Assembly (NCBI RefSeq): GCF_910592395.1
Contig: NC_088315.1
Location: forward strand, 14,431,808-14,495,807
From: Lineus longissimus
Taxonomy: Eukaryota; Nemertea; Pilidiophora; Heteronemertea; Lineidae
Direction: 5' to 3'
DNA length: 64,000 nucleotides
Shown here in pieces: positions 10,781 through 21,474 of this stretch. The position numbers and the translations under genes are program-made. The notes under the pieces were generated by a model. It was not told the DNA's origin, did no database searches, and saw only the letters and a program-made list of their open reading frames with translations. The stretch's first letter is position 1. Every line of letters begins with the position of its first letter.

Positions 10781-11360
10781 GCTGAAAGGGTGGATGTCGT
10801 CCTGGGTGCCGACAAATGGTACCCAGGTTCGAGATCGACTGGACAATAAACACCCTGGGTGCCATTACACTAGACAAATAGCACCCAGCTTCTTTTTGCC
10901 TGGCTTACGGATCTTAGGGACGAGGACGTTTCTTGCAATCTCGTTTTATCTCGCGCCGTGGTACTTGTGGCATTAGCAGTGCTCGAAATAAAAAGAACAG
11001 ATAAACAGAAAAAAACGCGTTTAGGCCTTAAGGTCTTTGAAAGCACATTTCGGATGATTTATTCAGAAAAGGTATATAGGAGGGATATATCCGAAATTTG
11101 CTTTCAAAGACCTATAGGCCTAAACGCGTTTTTTTCTGTTTATCTGTTCTTTTTATTTCGAGCACTGCTAATGCCGCAAGTACCACGGCGCGAGATAAAA
11201 CGAGATTGCAAGAAACGTCGTCCCTAAGATCCGTGAGCCAGGCAAAAAGAAGCTGGGTGCTGTTTGTCTAATGTAATGGCACTTAGGGTGCTTATTGTCC
11301 AGTCGATCTCGAACCTGGGTACCATTTGTCGGCACCCAGGACGACATCCACCCTTTCAGC
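10781..11360. mobile_element. Long-hairpin transposon with 9-bp target duplication
   Basis: A nearly perfect hairpin: the left arm starts GCTGAAAGGGTGGATGTCG at 10781 and the right arm ends with its reverse complement at 11360. The arms, about 280 bp each, stay paired through GATCTTAGGGACGA and GAACAGATAAACAG to a short loop near 11075. The 9-bp sequence TCCACTGAC is directly repeated at 10772-10780 and 11361-11369, which is a perfect target-site duplication. No transposase is coded. A 9-bp duplication with very long inverted arms fits Mutator-type foldback elements (inference). The close match of the arms suggests recent insertion or arm conversion. Confidence 0.9.
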
Positions 11361-11369
11361 TCCACTGAC

Positions 11370-12251
11370 CATCACAATTGCTTGATCACCGGTCTGATCA
11401 TATCTCGATAAGTGTAGCGTTTTTGAGTCTCATTCAAAAACCACAATAGGCCTATGCTTTGCGTTGAAAATCACGTTGTGTCCAGAGGAGACTAAATGGA
11501 CAAAGCCTGTGAAGTTATTTTGAAATCCAGTTCATATTAGCAGCGCGGTGGCCATGGAAAGTCAGGTCTGTGTGATCGTAAAAACGGGTTCACGAAATCC
11601 TGCTTTCTTTACCGCATAGAGATAGTGTACATTGCATACGGCAGAAACGGCTTAAATTGGGCGAGGTGAACCGAAAAGTGAGGCGCGGCGCGCGGTATAC
11701 AGAAAAATGACACGTATTTCTTCAGTGGTATGGGTGGAGGTATTAATCGGAGGCAATACCGCTGGAATTTCAGTATGATAAAGGAGCTGCTTCCTACCAG
11801 TTTGAACGAAAACATGATTGCCATTGTGCCAACGAGCATTTTATTTTGAGCTATTACCAGGATGATACTATGATCATACTCAGGATGCGGGAATTTATCC
11901 AATTCAATTTGCTCCCAAACCCATCTTTTACTAAGTATCCTCATCGTGCTAGAGTTCAAATTATTCGAAATGAATAAATCCTTTCCAGTGTGGTACTGGG
12001 TCTGCTTGGTTCTCTAAACTACCAAATATTTAGGTAGAACTCCTCCAAGTGATCGTGTACAAAAAAAACATTGTAAAATTTCAGGAAACATCATCTGTAA
12101 TCAATTGAGAAGTGGGAGGGGTGAACCCGTTCTTCAAAATCAAGTTCAAATACTTCCTATAAATCTTGTGAATTTTTTAATCATCTCGACACTGATCATT
12201 CTGACCACGAATAAGATCACCAGCAGACAAAACTATCTGCCGCCCTTGTGG
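11370..12251. other. Intergenic, no gene recognised
   Basis: A minus-strand frame at 11609-11959 has no recognisable domain. It could hold a downstream exon of the candidate at 12252-12446, but no convincing splice pair was found. Confidence 0.3.
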
Positions 12252-12446
12252 TCAATTGCTAGTCTCTCTTGGGGACTGATAAAAGATCTGATCAATTTCA
12301 GATGTTTTCAGAAGTTTTACCATGTTATTTTTTACACGCTCCTTCAATTTCTGCTGTCGATAACGTTCCAGTATTTGTAAACAGTCTTCGCCATTGTCGA
12401 AATAGGTGAGCGGCATTACTGCGCTTGACATCGCAATCGCAGCCAT
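12252..12446 (-). CDS. Possible first exon of an unidentified gene
   Basis: ATG at 12446 is in a strong context (AAAGATGGCTGCG). The peptide starts MAAIAMSSAVMPLTYFDNGE and continues with a helical, charged stretch (DCLQILERYRQQKLKERVKNN). It may be spliced at ATG|GTAAAA after NNM or stop at 12252. It begins about 86 bp downstream of the homeobox gene's AATAAA. I do not recognise the family; it could equally be 3' flank or a mobile-element frame. Confidence 0.28.
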   Translation of the reverse strand: MAAIAMSSAVMPLTYFDNGEDCLQILERYRQQKLKERVKNNMVKLLKTSEIDQIFYQSPRETSN

Positions 12447-12531
12447 CTTTTATGTCGCGACATCTCTTTTCCGAGTAAATGCATTGATGATCAGTTCAAG
12501 ACTCCGCTCATATCCTGCTCGTTTGACCATC

Positions 12532-12537
12532 TTTATT
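12532..12537 (-). promoter_or_regulatory. Polyadenylation signal AATAAA of the homeobox gene
   Basis: AATAAA reads on the minus strand 40 bases after the homeobox stop codon (TGA at 12577-12579). This implies a very short 3' UTR. Confidence 0.6.
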
Positions 12538-12576
12538 GGCAACAGTGGATGAAGAGGGAGGTAAGCGCTCAAGATT

Positions 12577-13090
12577 TCACGACGTGGAGTTGCGGTTGTT
12601 TCGAAGTGTCTCCCAGAGTTGGGTAAGGAGCATGGGGCTGACTGTAAGGCCAGTCGACGCAGTACCTTCCTCGTAACCACTGGTCTTCACATTGGTAAGG
12701 GACTGGAGACTCTCATACTTCGTCTCTTCCCGGCCCTGCACGTAGAATCCCACGGGCTCATCATCATGGAATTCACGTTGGGGTGGAAACCCGAGGGGCT
12801 CATCCAGATAATCCACGGCACTGTGTGCCTCTGGCGAGCAAGTTGACCTTCCTTGGAAAGTACCGACAAAACCCGCCTGTTGGATGCTTGATGTTTTCTC
12901 ACCGAAACCCTGGGCACCGTCGATCGGCTGTTGGAAATAGGGCGATCGCTTCTCTATGGAACTCCCCGCGCCATGCGTGTGAGTGGATGTCATTTGGTCA
13001 CCAGGAGAATTTTCGACGGCGTGGTCGGTGTGGTCGGTGTGGTCGAATGCGTCTCCAAGGTTCAAAGGCTTCAGTGGGGCCAACACAGGC
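12577..13090 (-). CDS. Homeobox gene exon 5 (terminal)
   Basis: The acceptor is TTTCAG|GCCTGT. It codes EPVLAPLKPLNLGDAF, a DHTDHTDH repeat, and a polar tail ending RNNRNSTS before TGA at 12577. No known domain is seen. Confidence 0.82.
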
Positions 13091-16000
13091 CTGAAATTGA
13101 AGATGGTTTATCTTAATTGCTCACCCATCAGTTATATTTAGAATTACTAATTTCTATCTCCATCCTAATTCATAATTCATATAGACTAAATCACTACATT
13201 TGTACATACATCAGCTAGTTTTGAATCCTTGTGCATGGATGTTTCCATAAAATAGACGATGTAGAACCGGATGATTCTCAGCGACGAGTTGCAACTAACG
13301 TTAAACAGCTTTACTATCGGGTCATTTACAATATGAAACATTTATTAATAACAGGGCAATCTATCGGCGTTGTCCGTTGATATCCGTCGTATCCCTCCTT
13401 CGTCTAGGAAATAGATAATGCCTATTACATGTTTATCATTTGAAGCGTAAATAATATTGATTTAGAGTCATGAATTCAATACCTTTTGTTAGACTTTTTG
13501 TTGATACTTTTTTTATCATTCGAATGAACTCTTTTGTCTTTTATCACCTATTTCGTCAGGATAGTAGCAATTTACTCCGTCCCCAAAGTGTTGTCACAAA
13601 AGACAGCCTCACGGTAATATACCTGACTGCCAACACCCCGCCATTGTGGCCCGCCTCTCGACGATCCGCTAAGTAAATCACAAGTGCGTGAAGATACCAG
13701 AATCAAAGTGACCGATCCGCCCCTAACCAACTGATACACAAATGATCGGCAAAATAGTATACTCATTTATGTCTAGGGTGATATCAAATGTATAGGGTTG
13801 TCTTTTGTTGGTTATAAGTGTGTTTTCTGCGGGTTTCGTGGGACTGATTGATCGTTATTGATCGGTGTCATCCCATTTCGCCTACACCCACTTCGCCTAC
13901 ACCCATTTCGCCTACTCCCATTTTGCCTACTTCCCATTTCGCCTAATATCCATTTTGCCTAAACCCATTACGCCTACTCCTTATTCGCCTACTTCCCATT
14001 TTGCCTACTTCCCATTTCGCCTACTCCTATTTCGCCTACACCCATTTCGCCTACTCCCATTTTGCCTACTTCCCATTTCGCCTAATATCCATTTTGCCTA
14101 AACCCATTACGCCTACTCCTTATTCGCCTACTTCCCATTTTGCCTACTTCCCATTTCGCCTACTATGTGATATTAAGGCATATTTCTTAGGCATTTTTGG
14201 ACATTTTATAGGTCCTGTACATGGGTATGGGGCAGGCATATACCTACTACAGGGTGGGCCAAAAAAAGTGTACCTGCTTTTTTTCTGGGCCCAGGTCTCT
14301 ACCGCATCAAGAATGGGGACAATGAAGGTGATAGCAACATAGTGTACGGGGTGCTCAGAAGCATGCTCCCTATTGTAAAAGGTTATAGCCAGGCAATAAT
14401 TGATTATCTAAGATTGTGGGAATAGGCCAGAACCAAAACATTGTCCGGTTCCTTATGACTGCTCCACATGATCAAATACTTAGTGCAATTTTCTGATTAT
14501 GCTGGAAAAGGAACTCAATGCGGGCCTTAATATTCAAGGCATTAGCCCTATCGGATCCCACCTTTTCTTAGCAGACACCCACTTAAAATATTTACAAACT
14601 ATCCACAAATTTTATAGTACCACTATCTGGGCAAACCATACTACAGCAGAATGGAAAATGGGAAGTAGGCGAAATAGGAGTAGGCGAAATGGGAGTAGGC
14701 AAAATGGGTTTAGACGAAATGAGAAGTAGGCGAAATGGGTTGTAGGCGAAATGGGTTGTAGGCGAAATGGGAGTAGGCGAAATGGGAGTAGGCGAATGGG
14801 TTGTAGGCGAAATGACCAAATTTTGTAGGCGAAACGGGAATAGGCGAAATGGGAGTAGGCGAAATGGGAGTAGGCGAAATGGGCCGTAACCTATTGATCT
14901 GTTAATGTGGATATCATCACGCGCCTGTGCTCCACATCCGGAACCTCACGGTGAAATGGAACCTAGCACTGACAGAGAGAACACAATTCGATCTGCTTCG
15001 AGAATGCGCATCCATAAAACACTTACTCAGGTGTCGGAACCTCTCTTTCGTCATCACCACGACAGCTCATATCAGCCTCGTTTCCACGATCACCCTCGTC
15101 ATTCGCCTTACTGACGTCAGAGCTATTGTTTTCGGGCTCTGTGGATGGGGTGTGCAGCTTTTCGTCTGTAACAAGTTGAAATGCATTGAGACGAGTATTG
15201 TCAAATAAGAAGCAGTACGTCCGGAAAGCGAAAGATTCAATCTTCATAACGTGTGTGAATTTGAATGACACCGATCTGCAAGATCACCTGTGTTGAGCGC
15301 CGTTATTTGTTCAACGACACCTACATGTGTGTGTTTTCTCAAAATTCCGATGTCAAATAATCGAGTTTACGCTCACACCAAGATTTTAAGATGACGTACC
15401 CACTGCATACAGAGCTCAATACATTCAAGAACTAATGTTTGAAATATTAACGAGTCAGTGACGGTTATGCAAGTGCTCCAGAAAAATAACTTTCGCTGCC
15501 CACTGATCTGAACCCATATTTTTCTGTTTATTGTCTACTTTCATTTTAACGCCCTGGGGAAGAGGTTGCGCAGGGTGAACTTTCCCGCTGACAATTCTCT
15601 GTTGATTTATCGCCTACACAGGGTGATGTTTATTATATACCCAGGGTTCATGACATATAATCAAGAAGCATGAAAGACGCAGGATACTAGTTCAAACTCA
15701 TCTCTCATCACCACAAAATAGTATGCTTTTCAATAGCTATTTGTATGTACATATCTGCGGTTCCATACTTGCTCATGAACTGAACGTTACAAACGCATTC
15801 GGAGATTGTAAATTACAACTGAATTTGCCTAGTCAATTGGTCGGTTGACCGGCCCACATGTAGTAACAAGTAGAGCAAGCCAACAGGTCGGTTGTCAACT
15901 GAATTTGTCAGTTTACCAACTTCCTAGTAAAAAAACGACATAGATCCTGGATCAAAGTAAGTTGGTGAAATTGTCAAGTTCAGTGCACCGTCCGTGGAAT

Positions 16001-19000
16001 CGCTCGTGTGTTCATGCACTGTTTCCGTATCACTTACCGATTACTAACTGGCTTGATTCGGGAGTGCCTGCCTCTGGTTCGTCTTGCGGATGACTGAGGT
16101 CAAGGATTGATGTATCAGCCTGGGCGCAAAGCTTGATTGACACAGGATCGAGCTCTTTCTTTACTAGGTTGGCAATGATAGTCCGCCCTTTGCATGGAGA
16201 TTCTTCTCGCGGAGTGCAGAACAGGTTTCTGGCAGTTGGCGGTTTCTCCAATCTGATGACAGGGTCCGAATGTATTATGCCGGTAGGTTTTGTCATAGTC
16301 GCCTGCGGTGCTCGCGAGATTTGCATAGCATTGTTTACGTTCTGGGATATGTCTGGTGGAGTCCACGGAGGCGTCATAACCTGGTTGTATCCGTACTGTG
16401 GCTCGGAGTAAAGTGTGTTGGCAGAAAGGATCGGGGACGGGGTATTGAATTTATGATACACAGCGACTGGGCTCGTATACATCGTTCGCGACATCTGGAG
16501 AGGTTGGTAGATGCCGCCACTTGTCGGCGTCCAACAAGGTTGTCTCGGAGACGCAAATGCAGGATGTTGGTTCGGGATGCAAGTTTGGGTAGGTTGCATG
16601 AAGATTGTTCCTTGGTTCTGCTGATAGGAGCAATTCTGTGTCCTAGGATAGCTCTCAATGACTCTGTTACAGGGCATGAATGAAGAAGGGTGTGCCTGCT
16701 GTACGCTTGAGACAACACGCTGTGGTGCCGGAGGGGAAAAGAAGCGACGTTTGCCGACGGCAGTCTGCTGTGGGTCACTTTGCTGGACCATTCCACTCAT
16801 TGGAGCCGGCACGCCGAACACTCGCTGGTACTGCTGGTACTGCTGGTACTGCTGGAATTGTTGCTGTTGTTGCTGCTCGTGTTGCTGCTGCTGCTGCTGT
16901 TGAGTCAGAATAGATGAGATAGAATGCCTGATGTTACTGTACTCCCTGTCGTCTTCGTCAGATGAGATCTGGATTAGGTCCTCCTGGTGGTAGAATTGAC
17001 GAGACGGGGCCGTCGGTTGACACAGACATGATGAGCTGAAACTTGACATTGGGGCCTGATACTTCGTCTCTGGAAATTCAAACCTGTTGGTATTTGGTAT
17101 GGACATTGGACATGAGACAGGACTAGCCATCGACATCGGTTTCGCTGGTGCACCCAGAGAAGATGAAGGTCTCAGCATTGGGTTCTGAAAGTTCCTGTAC
17201 GGTATTGTCATTGTAGGGGCGTCATTTCTACAAGGCATCATGTTGACTGGCGGGGCATATTGAAGATTCTGCATGGCTTGAGCTCTGGTGATAGTAGGAT
17301 TATGTCGCATCTGCTGATTGCGTTGAGGTAGCTCCCCGTACCCAGTGGAACAAGAGGCATTGACATCTTCCTGTGAACTCGTGGGACTGTCAACCTTGAG
17401 TATACTCCCAACCAAGGATTTGATCTGGTTAGCGTCCATTTGGAAGACATCGTCTGCTCCACTTGGGTCCGCCTCCTCGTCGTCATTGTCGTCTTCATCC
17501 ACCTTGCCAGTGAGGATCTTGAGCTTGGAACCCTTCCCTACATTTAAGCTGCCCAGCTCTTTTTTCAGCTTGGCCCGCAGACGACGTCTTGTGTTTGCGA
17601 ACCATGTGCGAATCTGATGTATCTCAAGTTGCGTCAGTTTGGCGAGGTCCTCCTTCTGTCGAATGGTGGGGTAGGGATTGTGAGTGTGGTCGCACAACCA
17701 TTGGCGCAGGATTGCTTTCGCAGCTTTAGGAAGTGAGTTTGATGTGCGCTCACCGGTCGGACAAATGCTCGTTGGCGGTGGGTACCTAAGAAACATTAAA
17801 GGACAATGCCATTCACGGTTGAAAGGTAGCAGGATTTGTCGCACAACTTGTACGTTATCGTCAGGTACGTCCAATTCAAAGGGTCAAATGTGCATCGCTA
17901 ATCATCATCGATCCATGTTATAGATCTAGATATAAGTAGTTTTTTCCTCCAATACAGTCGTTTATTTCATGAATGAATAGGCTTTCATTCAATGCACTGT
18001 TAATCAGTTTTACTGTAAGATGACGAGACTCAGATGAAAATTGAAATTACAACTCCCGATGAATTGAGCTTCGCGCTAATGGACGGGCGATTTGTCAGAA
18101 AAAAGTAGCCACGTAGAATAAAACAATTTCAACATTTCGCAGCTTGAGGTGGATACTTGATATTTTGTCTTTATAAAAATGAATTTATGTAACTACATGT
18201 ACCCATTTGGGATATTCACCTTTTCCTGAGCCTAAACTTCTGAAGAGGTGTGAGATATCTGCTTGGGTCCTCCAAGATGTACATCTGATAGTGGACCTCA
18301 TCCCAGAGGGCGACGAGTTTTTCCAATTCGAACGTAAAGCGACACGACTGGAAAATAAAAGCATCACCACAATGAATATGGGCTGTATGATGATTGTCTA
18401 GTGGCAGGAAAAACGACTACGTGTGGCACGCTTCTTGCTGAAACCCAATAAATAAATCATTATGCGCCCATGCAGTATTTGTGAGTTTTTGTGCGCCGAA
18501 CGGTGCTTTAGATCTTCGCATTACTCCGCAATACTCGCAAAGATGTGAAAGAAACATTCAAAGAATGAATTCTCCTGGCTGCTAACAACAAAACTAGCCA
18601 GTCTGATTGGTGCTTTGCTTCATCGACAACAGACAAGTCTATACTTTAGCGTTTTTGTTGTCGATATTTTTTTGATCAATGGCTTTACATAGGACGAGGC
18701 AGCAAATGCAACGAATTAGACAGAGAGAAGGGGAGAGATTTCGTTGAGGCCTTATTTTAGTGACTAGCACTATCCCAACCTGTTTTTTACAATCTTACAC
18801 TCTATCTAAAAATGTATTTATCAATATACTACTAAGATTATAGATATCTGCTGTCTAATAGTGGTAATTCGTATGACTTGTCCTAGGGCTCTTGAGGGAT
18901 GAAGAACCTTGTAGGCCTAACGGTGAGTATTTTTAACGCACTCAGACCACAGTGATAAGACACATGTACCGATGATTATTTTGATGTCCTGAGGGAGGTG

Positions 19001-21474
19001 TAATACCATCGAAGTTTGCACGTTTTTTGTCAGAAAAGGGAAGCCCCCCCCCCCATGATACACCACCCTCAATTAAAGAATAATGAATGCATTATTGTGA
19101 GTTTGATTGGTGACTTATAATACCCAATAGAAAATGCTTTTCGGCCATTTCTTCCTTTTTACAAGCAACCGGAGATTTAAGCATGACATAAAAGTACTTT
19201 TTTAAATCAAATGATCACCAAAATATCACGAACATTATAAGACACGCATGGACAACTTCAAGTAAATTACTTATGTTTCCTGTGAAATTGCCACAACAAA
19301 ATGCCCGAAATTCATTTTCGCAAACCATCTATAAAACCTCCAAAATTTAAATTGCTATTGTACAATAACGAATGCAGATAAAAAGATCGAACAAACTCAA
19401 AACCAAAATAATTGATCTCAGCTGCATGTGGCAAAATTTGGTAAGCATTTAGTTCACATATTTGAGTGATATTGTATATTAATGTATCTATTTTTTCTTG
19501 CGTCACCTCGTTCATCAGATTATGGATTGACCCTACATTTCGGCTAGAACGAAGCATCCTCAAGCAATTAGATCTGATGAAGTGAATGGTAATTTCAAGG
19601 GTGGGAGCCTGTTCTTGGTTTTCCAGAGAGAAACCTCCGAAATTTTCAAATCGAAGATGTTCTGATTGTTTAAGAATTTCTAGCCAAAGTGGTGGTGCCT
19701 ATGGTCATCCCTTAAACCAGAGGAAGTCACGTGACCATATGTGAGAGTACGTGACAAAACGAACAAAGATCAAGAGAATTATTACATAACTAGCATTGTA
19801 CCCGTGGCGCAGGCAGGTTCAAATGGGCTATACCTTGAATAGATTGAATTGCAATGAAAATATAATGCAATATCAAAGGAGCAATATCGAAGAGACAAAT
19901 TAAACCAACCATTTGTCCACAGACTCGGACCCTGTGGCGTGCTGTATGCGTGCATATAAAAGTAAATCAATTGGTCCGAATGAGATGATGAGGCAATGTG
20001 AATATACCTCGTTCCTTAGTCAGCAATATGCCCCTTTTTATACGGAGATGAAGGAGGACCCATATAGGCCTTCACATGTCGGCCTCCAAATGGCTCGGAC
20101 CAATTGCACTATCACTACTAAAACTTTAAAATGCGTGCTCCTCCTACATGTAGCATGATCTCGGGCAAGGCACTTAGTCGACAGGCAAGCTAGAAGTTCA
20201 GCACCGTGAGCAGCTCCTTGATAAGGCCATGCCAAGTTCAGAGTGCCTCTTCAGATACATCAAGTTTTGAAAGCTGTGGTGAGCACATTAACATACCATT
20301 GTAACCTTTAATTTGGAAATCCCTTCATAATCAAGGGCTAGCTCTGGCTAATACAGTACCAATATACGATAGACCATCAATTTGACCCCAGCTCCTTACT
20401 GCGGGAAAACCCAAGTCCAGCAACCAAAAGTATCAAAATACATTTTTGTTTACATTTGAACTGCACACATGCGTTTGTTTACAATTTCTTTCCCGCGAAA
20501 TCTCGAAGATCAGGTGACCTACAATCGTGGATTGAAAATAACATTAACCTTGGTTCAGCAGGTCAACACGTGTACAGGCTGTTCCAATCATCCCCCTACA
20601 GCCAGCCGTTCAACAGGTAGTGTTATTCACCCCACAGGGAGTGCAGGTGATTCATTAATCCCCTGCATAACTGAACAGCAATGGCTTGGCTTCCGTGAGT
20701 GATAAGGAGAATTGACCGTGTCCGATTAAAAATCCCTCATTACTGCTCCGCTGAAGTAAATTTCCGAAAATAAACATGACGTTGCATCAGGATAACATAT
20801 CACCTGCAAACGTGCAAAATTTCGAGACGAAACACGACCCCCAAATGGCACTTTAGCGAGCCGCCTTATAGTATTATGATATAGATGTATTCATATTACT
20901 CGCCACTTGTGTCATGTTGTAATGTTTTGACGAGATGTTCAGTTTAAACATGACGTAATACCACATGTAACACACCCACCCTACCCTCGGGTCCTAGACG
21001 AACTCCGCCCATTGCATGACTCGGGCACATCAATACTTGGTTGGAAGTACGTGCCAAACGTTTAGGCATATAGTGCCTCCATACAAGGGCGACTGAGCTT
21101 GGGGGTAATGTGACATCGGTGATACAAAGAATCTTTGAAGTAGAACTCACGGTCAAAAGTTTAGTAACTTCTCTGAAATTATGCTGTCTGTATCTCGTAA
21201 TAACAAGCGCCCGTGTGAACTTCTCATTGGTGCAGAATCTCTCTTCGTTTCCGATGAAGAACCCGGATGCGAGGAACCTGTGCAGGTCATCCAACCTGGC
21301 GTGTCGTCTGTAGATGTTGCACATCTCTCCTGCGACTGCGATGGTGACCGCACTGATTTCCTGGTGGATTAGGTTCTTCCAGATCTTCAGATAACTATCA
21401 ATAGTGCGTTCAAAACAATCGGGGTAGCCACTCTGATTGCCGTGGAGTGCGAGAGACATGATGCTTTCGTTCAT
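12577..21474 (-). CDS. SIX-domain / TALE-loop homeobox transcription factor, complete
   Basis: Five exons join in phase (21151-21474, 18220-18347, 16038-17785, 15027-15165, 12577-13090) to give 951 codons including stop. Residues about 30-150 resemble the SIX domain: a helical N-terminal part with LVITRYRQHNFREVTKLLT (compare the ARAVVAFHRGNFRELYKIL type) continuing in exon 2 as LVALWDEVHYQMY and LQKFRLRKRYPPP (compare LWYEAHY and VDKYRVRRKFPLP). The homeodomain (about 162-222) is not SIX-like: LRQWLCDHTHNPYPT carries the three extra loop residues of TALE proteins, and the recognition helix is IRTWFANTRRR with Ala at position 50, as in Iroquois. The tail is long and disordered: an acidic patch, a SUMO-interacting-like LIQISSDEDD, a Gln tract (about 448-480), and VKKE matching the sumoylation consensus. 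It should be a nuclear DNA-binding protein. The combination may relate it to the anomalous homeobox (ANHX) type, but that is a guess. The start ATG follows an in-frame TGA. Confidence 0.88.
13870..14166 (+). repeat. Minisatellite CCCATTTCGCCTACT, left array
   Basis: About twenty copies of a 14-17 bp unit with CCCAT(T/C)TCGCCTA as the core. A higher-order period of 139 bp is visible: the block from 13902 recurs almost exactly from 14041. The reverse-complement array lies at 14655-14885. Confidence 0.9.
14655..14885 (-). repeat. Minisatellite AGTAGGCGAAATGGG, right array (inverted)
   Basis: About fourteen copies of the reverse complement of the left array's unit. Together the two arrays could form a very large stem with a loop of about 490 bp. 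The right array lacks the 139-bp higher-order period. Confidence 0.9.
15027..15165 (-). CDS. Homeobox gene exon 4
   Basis: The acceptor is TTGTTACAG|ACGAAA and the donor CCTGA|GTAAGT, phase 1 in and 2 out. It codes an acidic, polar segment (DEKLHTPSTEPENNSSDVSK and on to REVPTP). The upstream frame continues to an ATG, but the splice site and phase place the exon start here. Confidence 0.75.
15166..16037 (-). other. Homeobox gene intron 3
   Basis: Nothing recognisable apart from short repeats such as GGTCGGTTG near 15840-15895. Confidence 0.5.
16038..17785 (-). CDS. Homeobox gene exon 3 (homeodomain and long tail)
   Basis: The acceptor is TTTCTTAG|GTACCC and the donor ATCG|GTAAGT, phase 2 in and 1 out, 1748 bp. 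It codes the end of the SIX domain, the whole TALE-type homeodomain, the acidic patch, the SUMO-related motifs and the CAG/CTG-coded Gln tract (16844-16902 on the plus strand reads CTGCTG/TTGCTG). The frame is open to 17874, but the acceptor makes 17785 the likely exon start. Confidence 0.9.
17786..18219 (-). other. Homeobox gene intron 2
   Basis: A short intron of 434 bp between GTGAAT and TTTCTTAG; no other feature seen. Confidence 0.6.
18220..18347 (-). CDS. Homeobox gene exon 2 (second half of the SIX domain)
   Basis: The acceptor is TATTTTCCAG|TCGTGT and the donor AAAAG|GTGAAT, phase 0 in and 2 out. It reads SCRFTFELEKLVALWDEVHY and LTPLQKFRLRKR. The LW-E-HY and K-R-R-(K/R)-P pattern is that of the SIX-domain C-terminus. 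Confidence 0.85.
18348..21150 (-). other. Homeobox gene intron 1
   Basis: A 2.8-kb intron. Open frames at 19312-19563 and 19782-20235 show no family signature. No mobile element is recognised. Confidence 0.5.
21151..21474 (-). CDS. Homeobox gene exon 1 (first half of the SIX domain)
   Basis: ATG at 21474 follows an in-frame TGA, and the donor is TTGACC|GTGAGT, phase 0. It codes 108 residues, MNESIMSLALHGNQ onward, with EMCNIYRRHARLDDLHRFLA and TRYRQHNFREVTKLLT in the position and pattern of the SIX-domain helices. Confidence 0.85.

Larger units (their letters stand above)
13091..15026 (-). other. Homeobox gene intron 4
   Basis: An intron that contains the inverted pair of GCCTA minisatellites (13870-14885). 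A TACAGGGTGGGCCAAAAAAA word at 14248 resembles a mariner-type end. No further exon is seen. Confidence 0.6.

Noticed and set aside
10767-11365. Matching open frames GWMSSWVPTNGTQVRDRLDN on both strands
   Set aside because: They are the two arms of the hairpin element translated on opposite strands.
13865-14342. Repetitive protein (HFAYTHFAYSHFAYFPFRL type)
   Set aside because: It is a translation of the 15-bp minisatellite inside the homeobox intron; the same words arise on the opposite strand in the inverted array.
15027-15271. Exon starting at the ATG at 15271 (MSFKFTHVMKIESFAF)
   Set aside because: The in-phase acceptor TTGTTACAG at 15166 and the phase of exon 3 place the coding start at 15165; the upstream part is intron.
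17786-17874. Homeobox protein starting at MDVPDDNVQVV
   Set aside because: That stretch is the intron before the acceptor TTTCTTAG; the SIX-like exons join at 17785 in the right phase.
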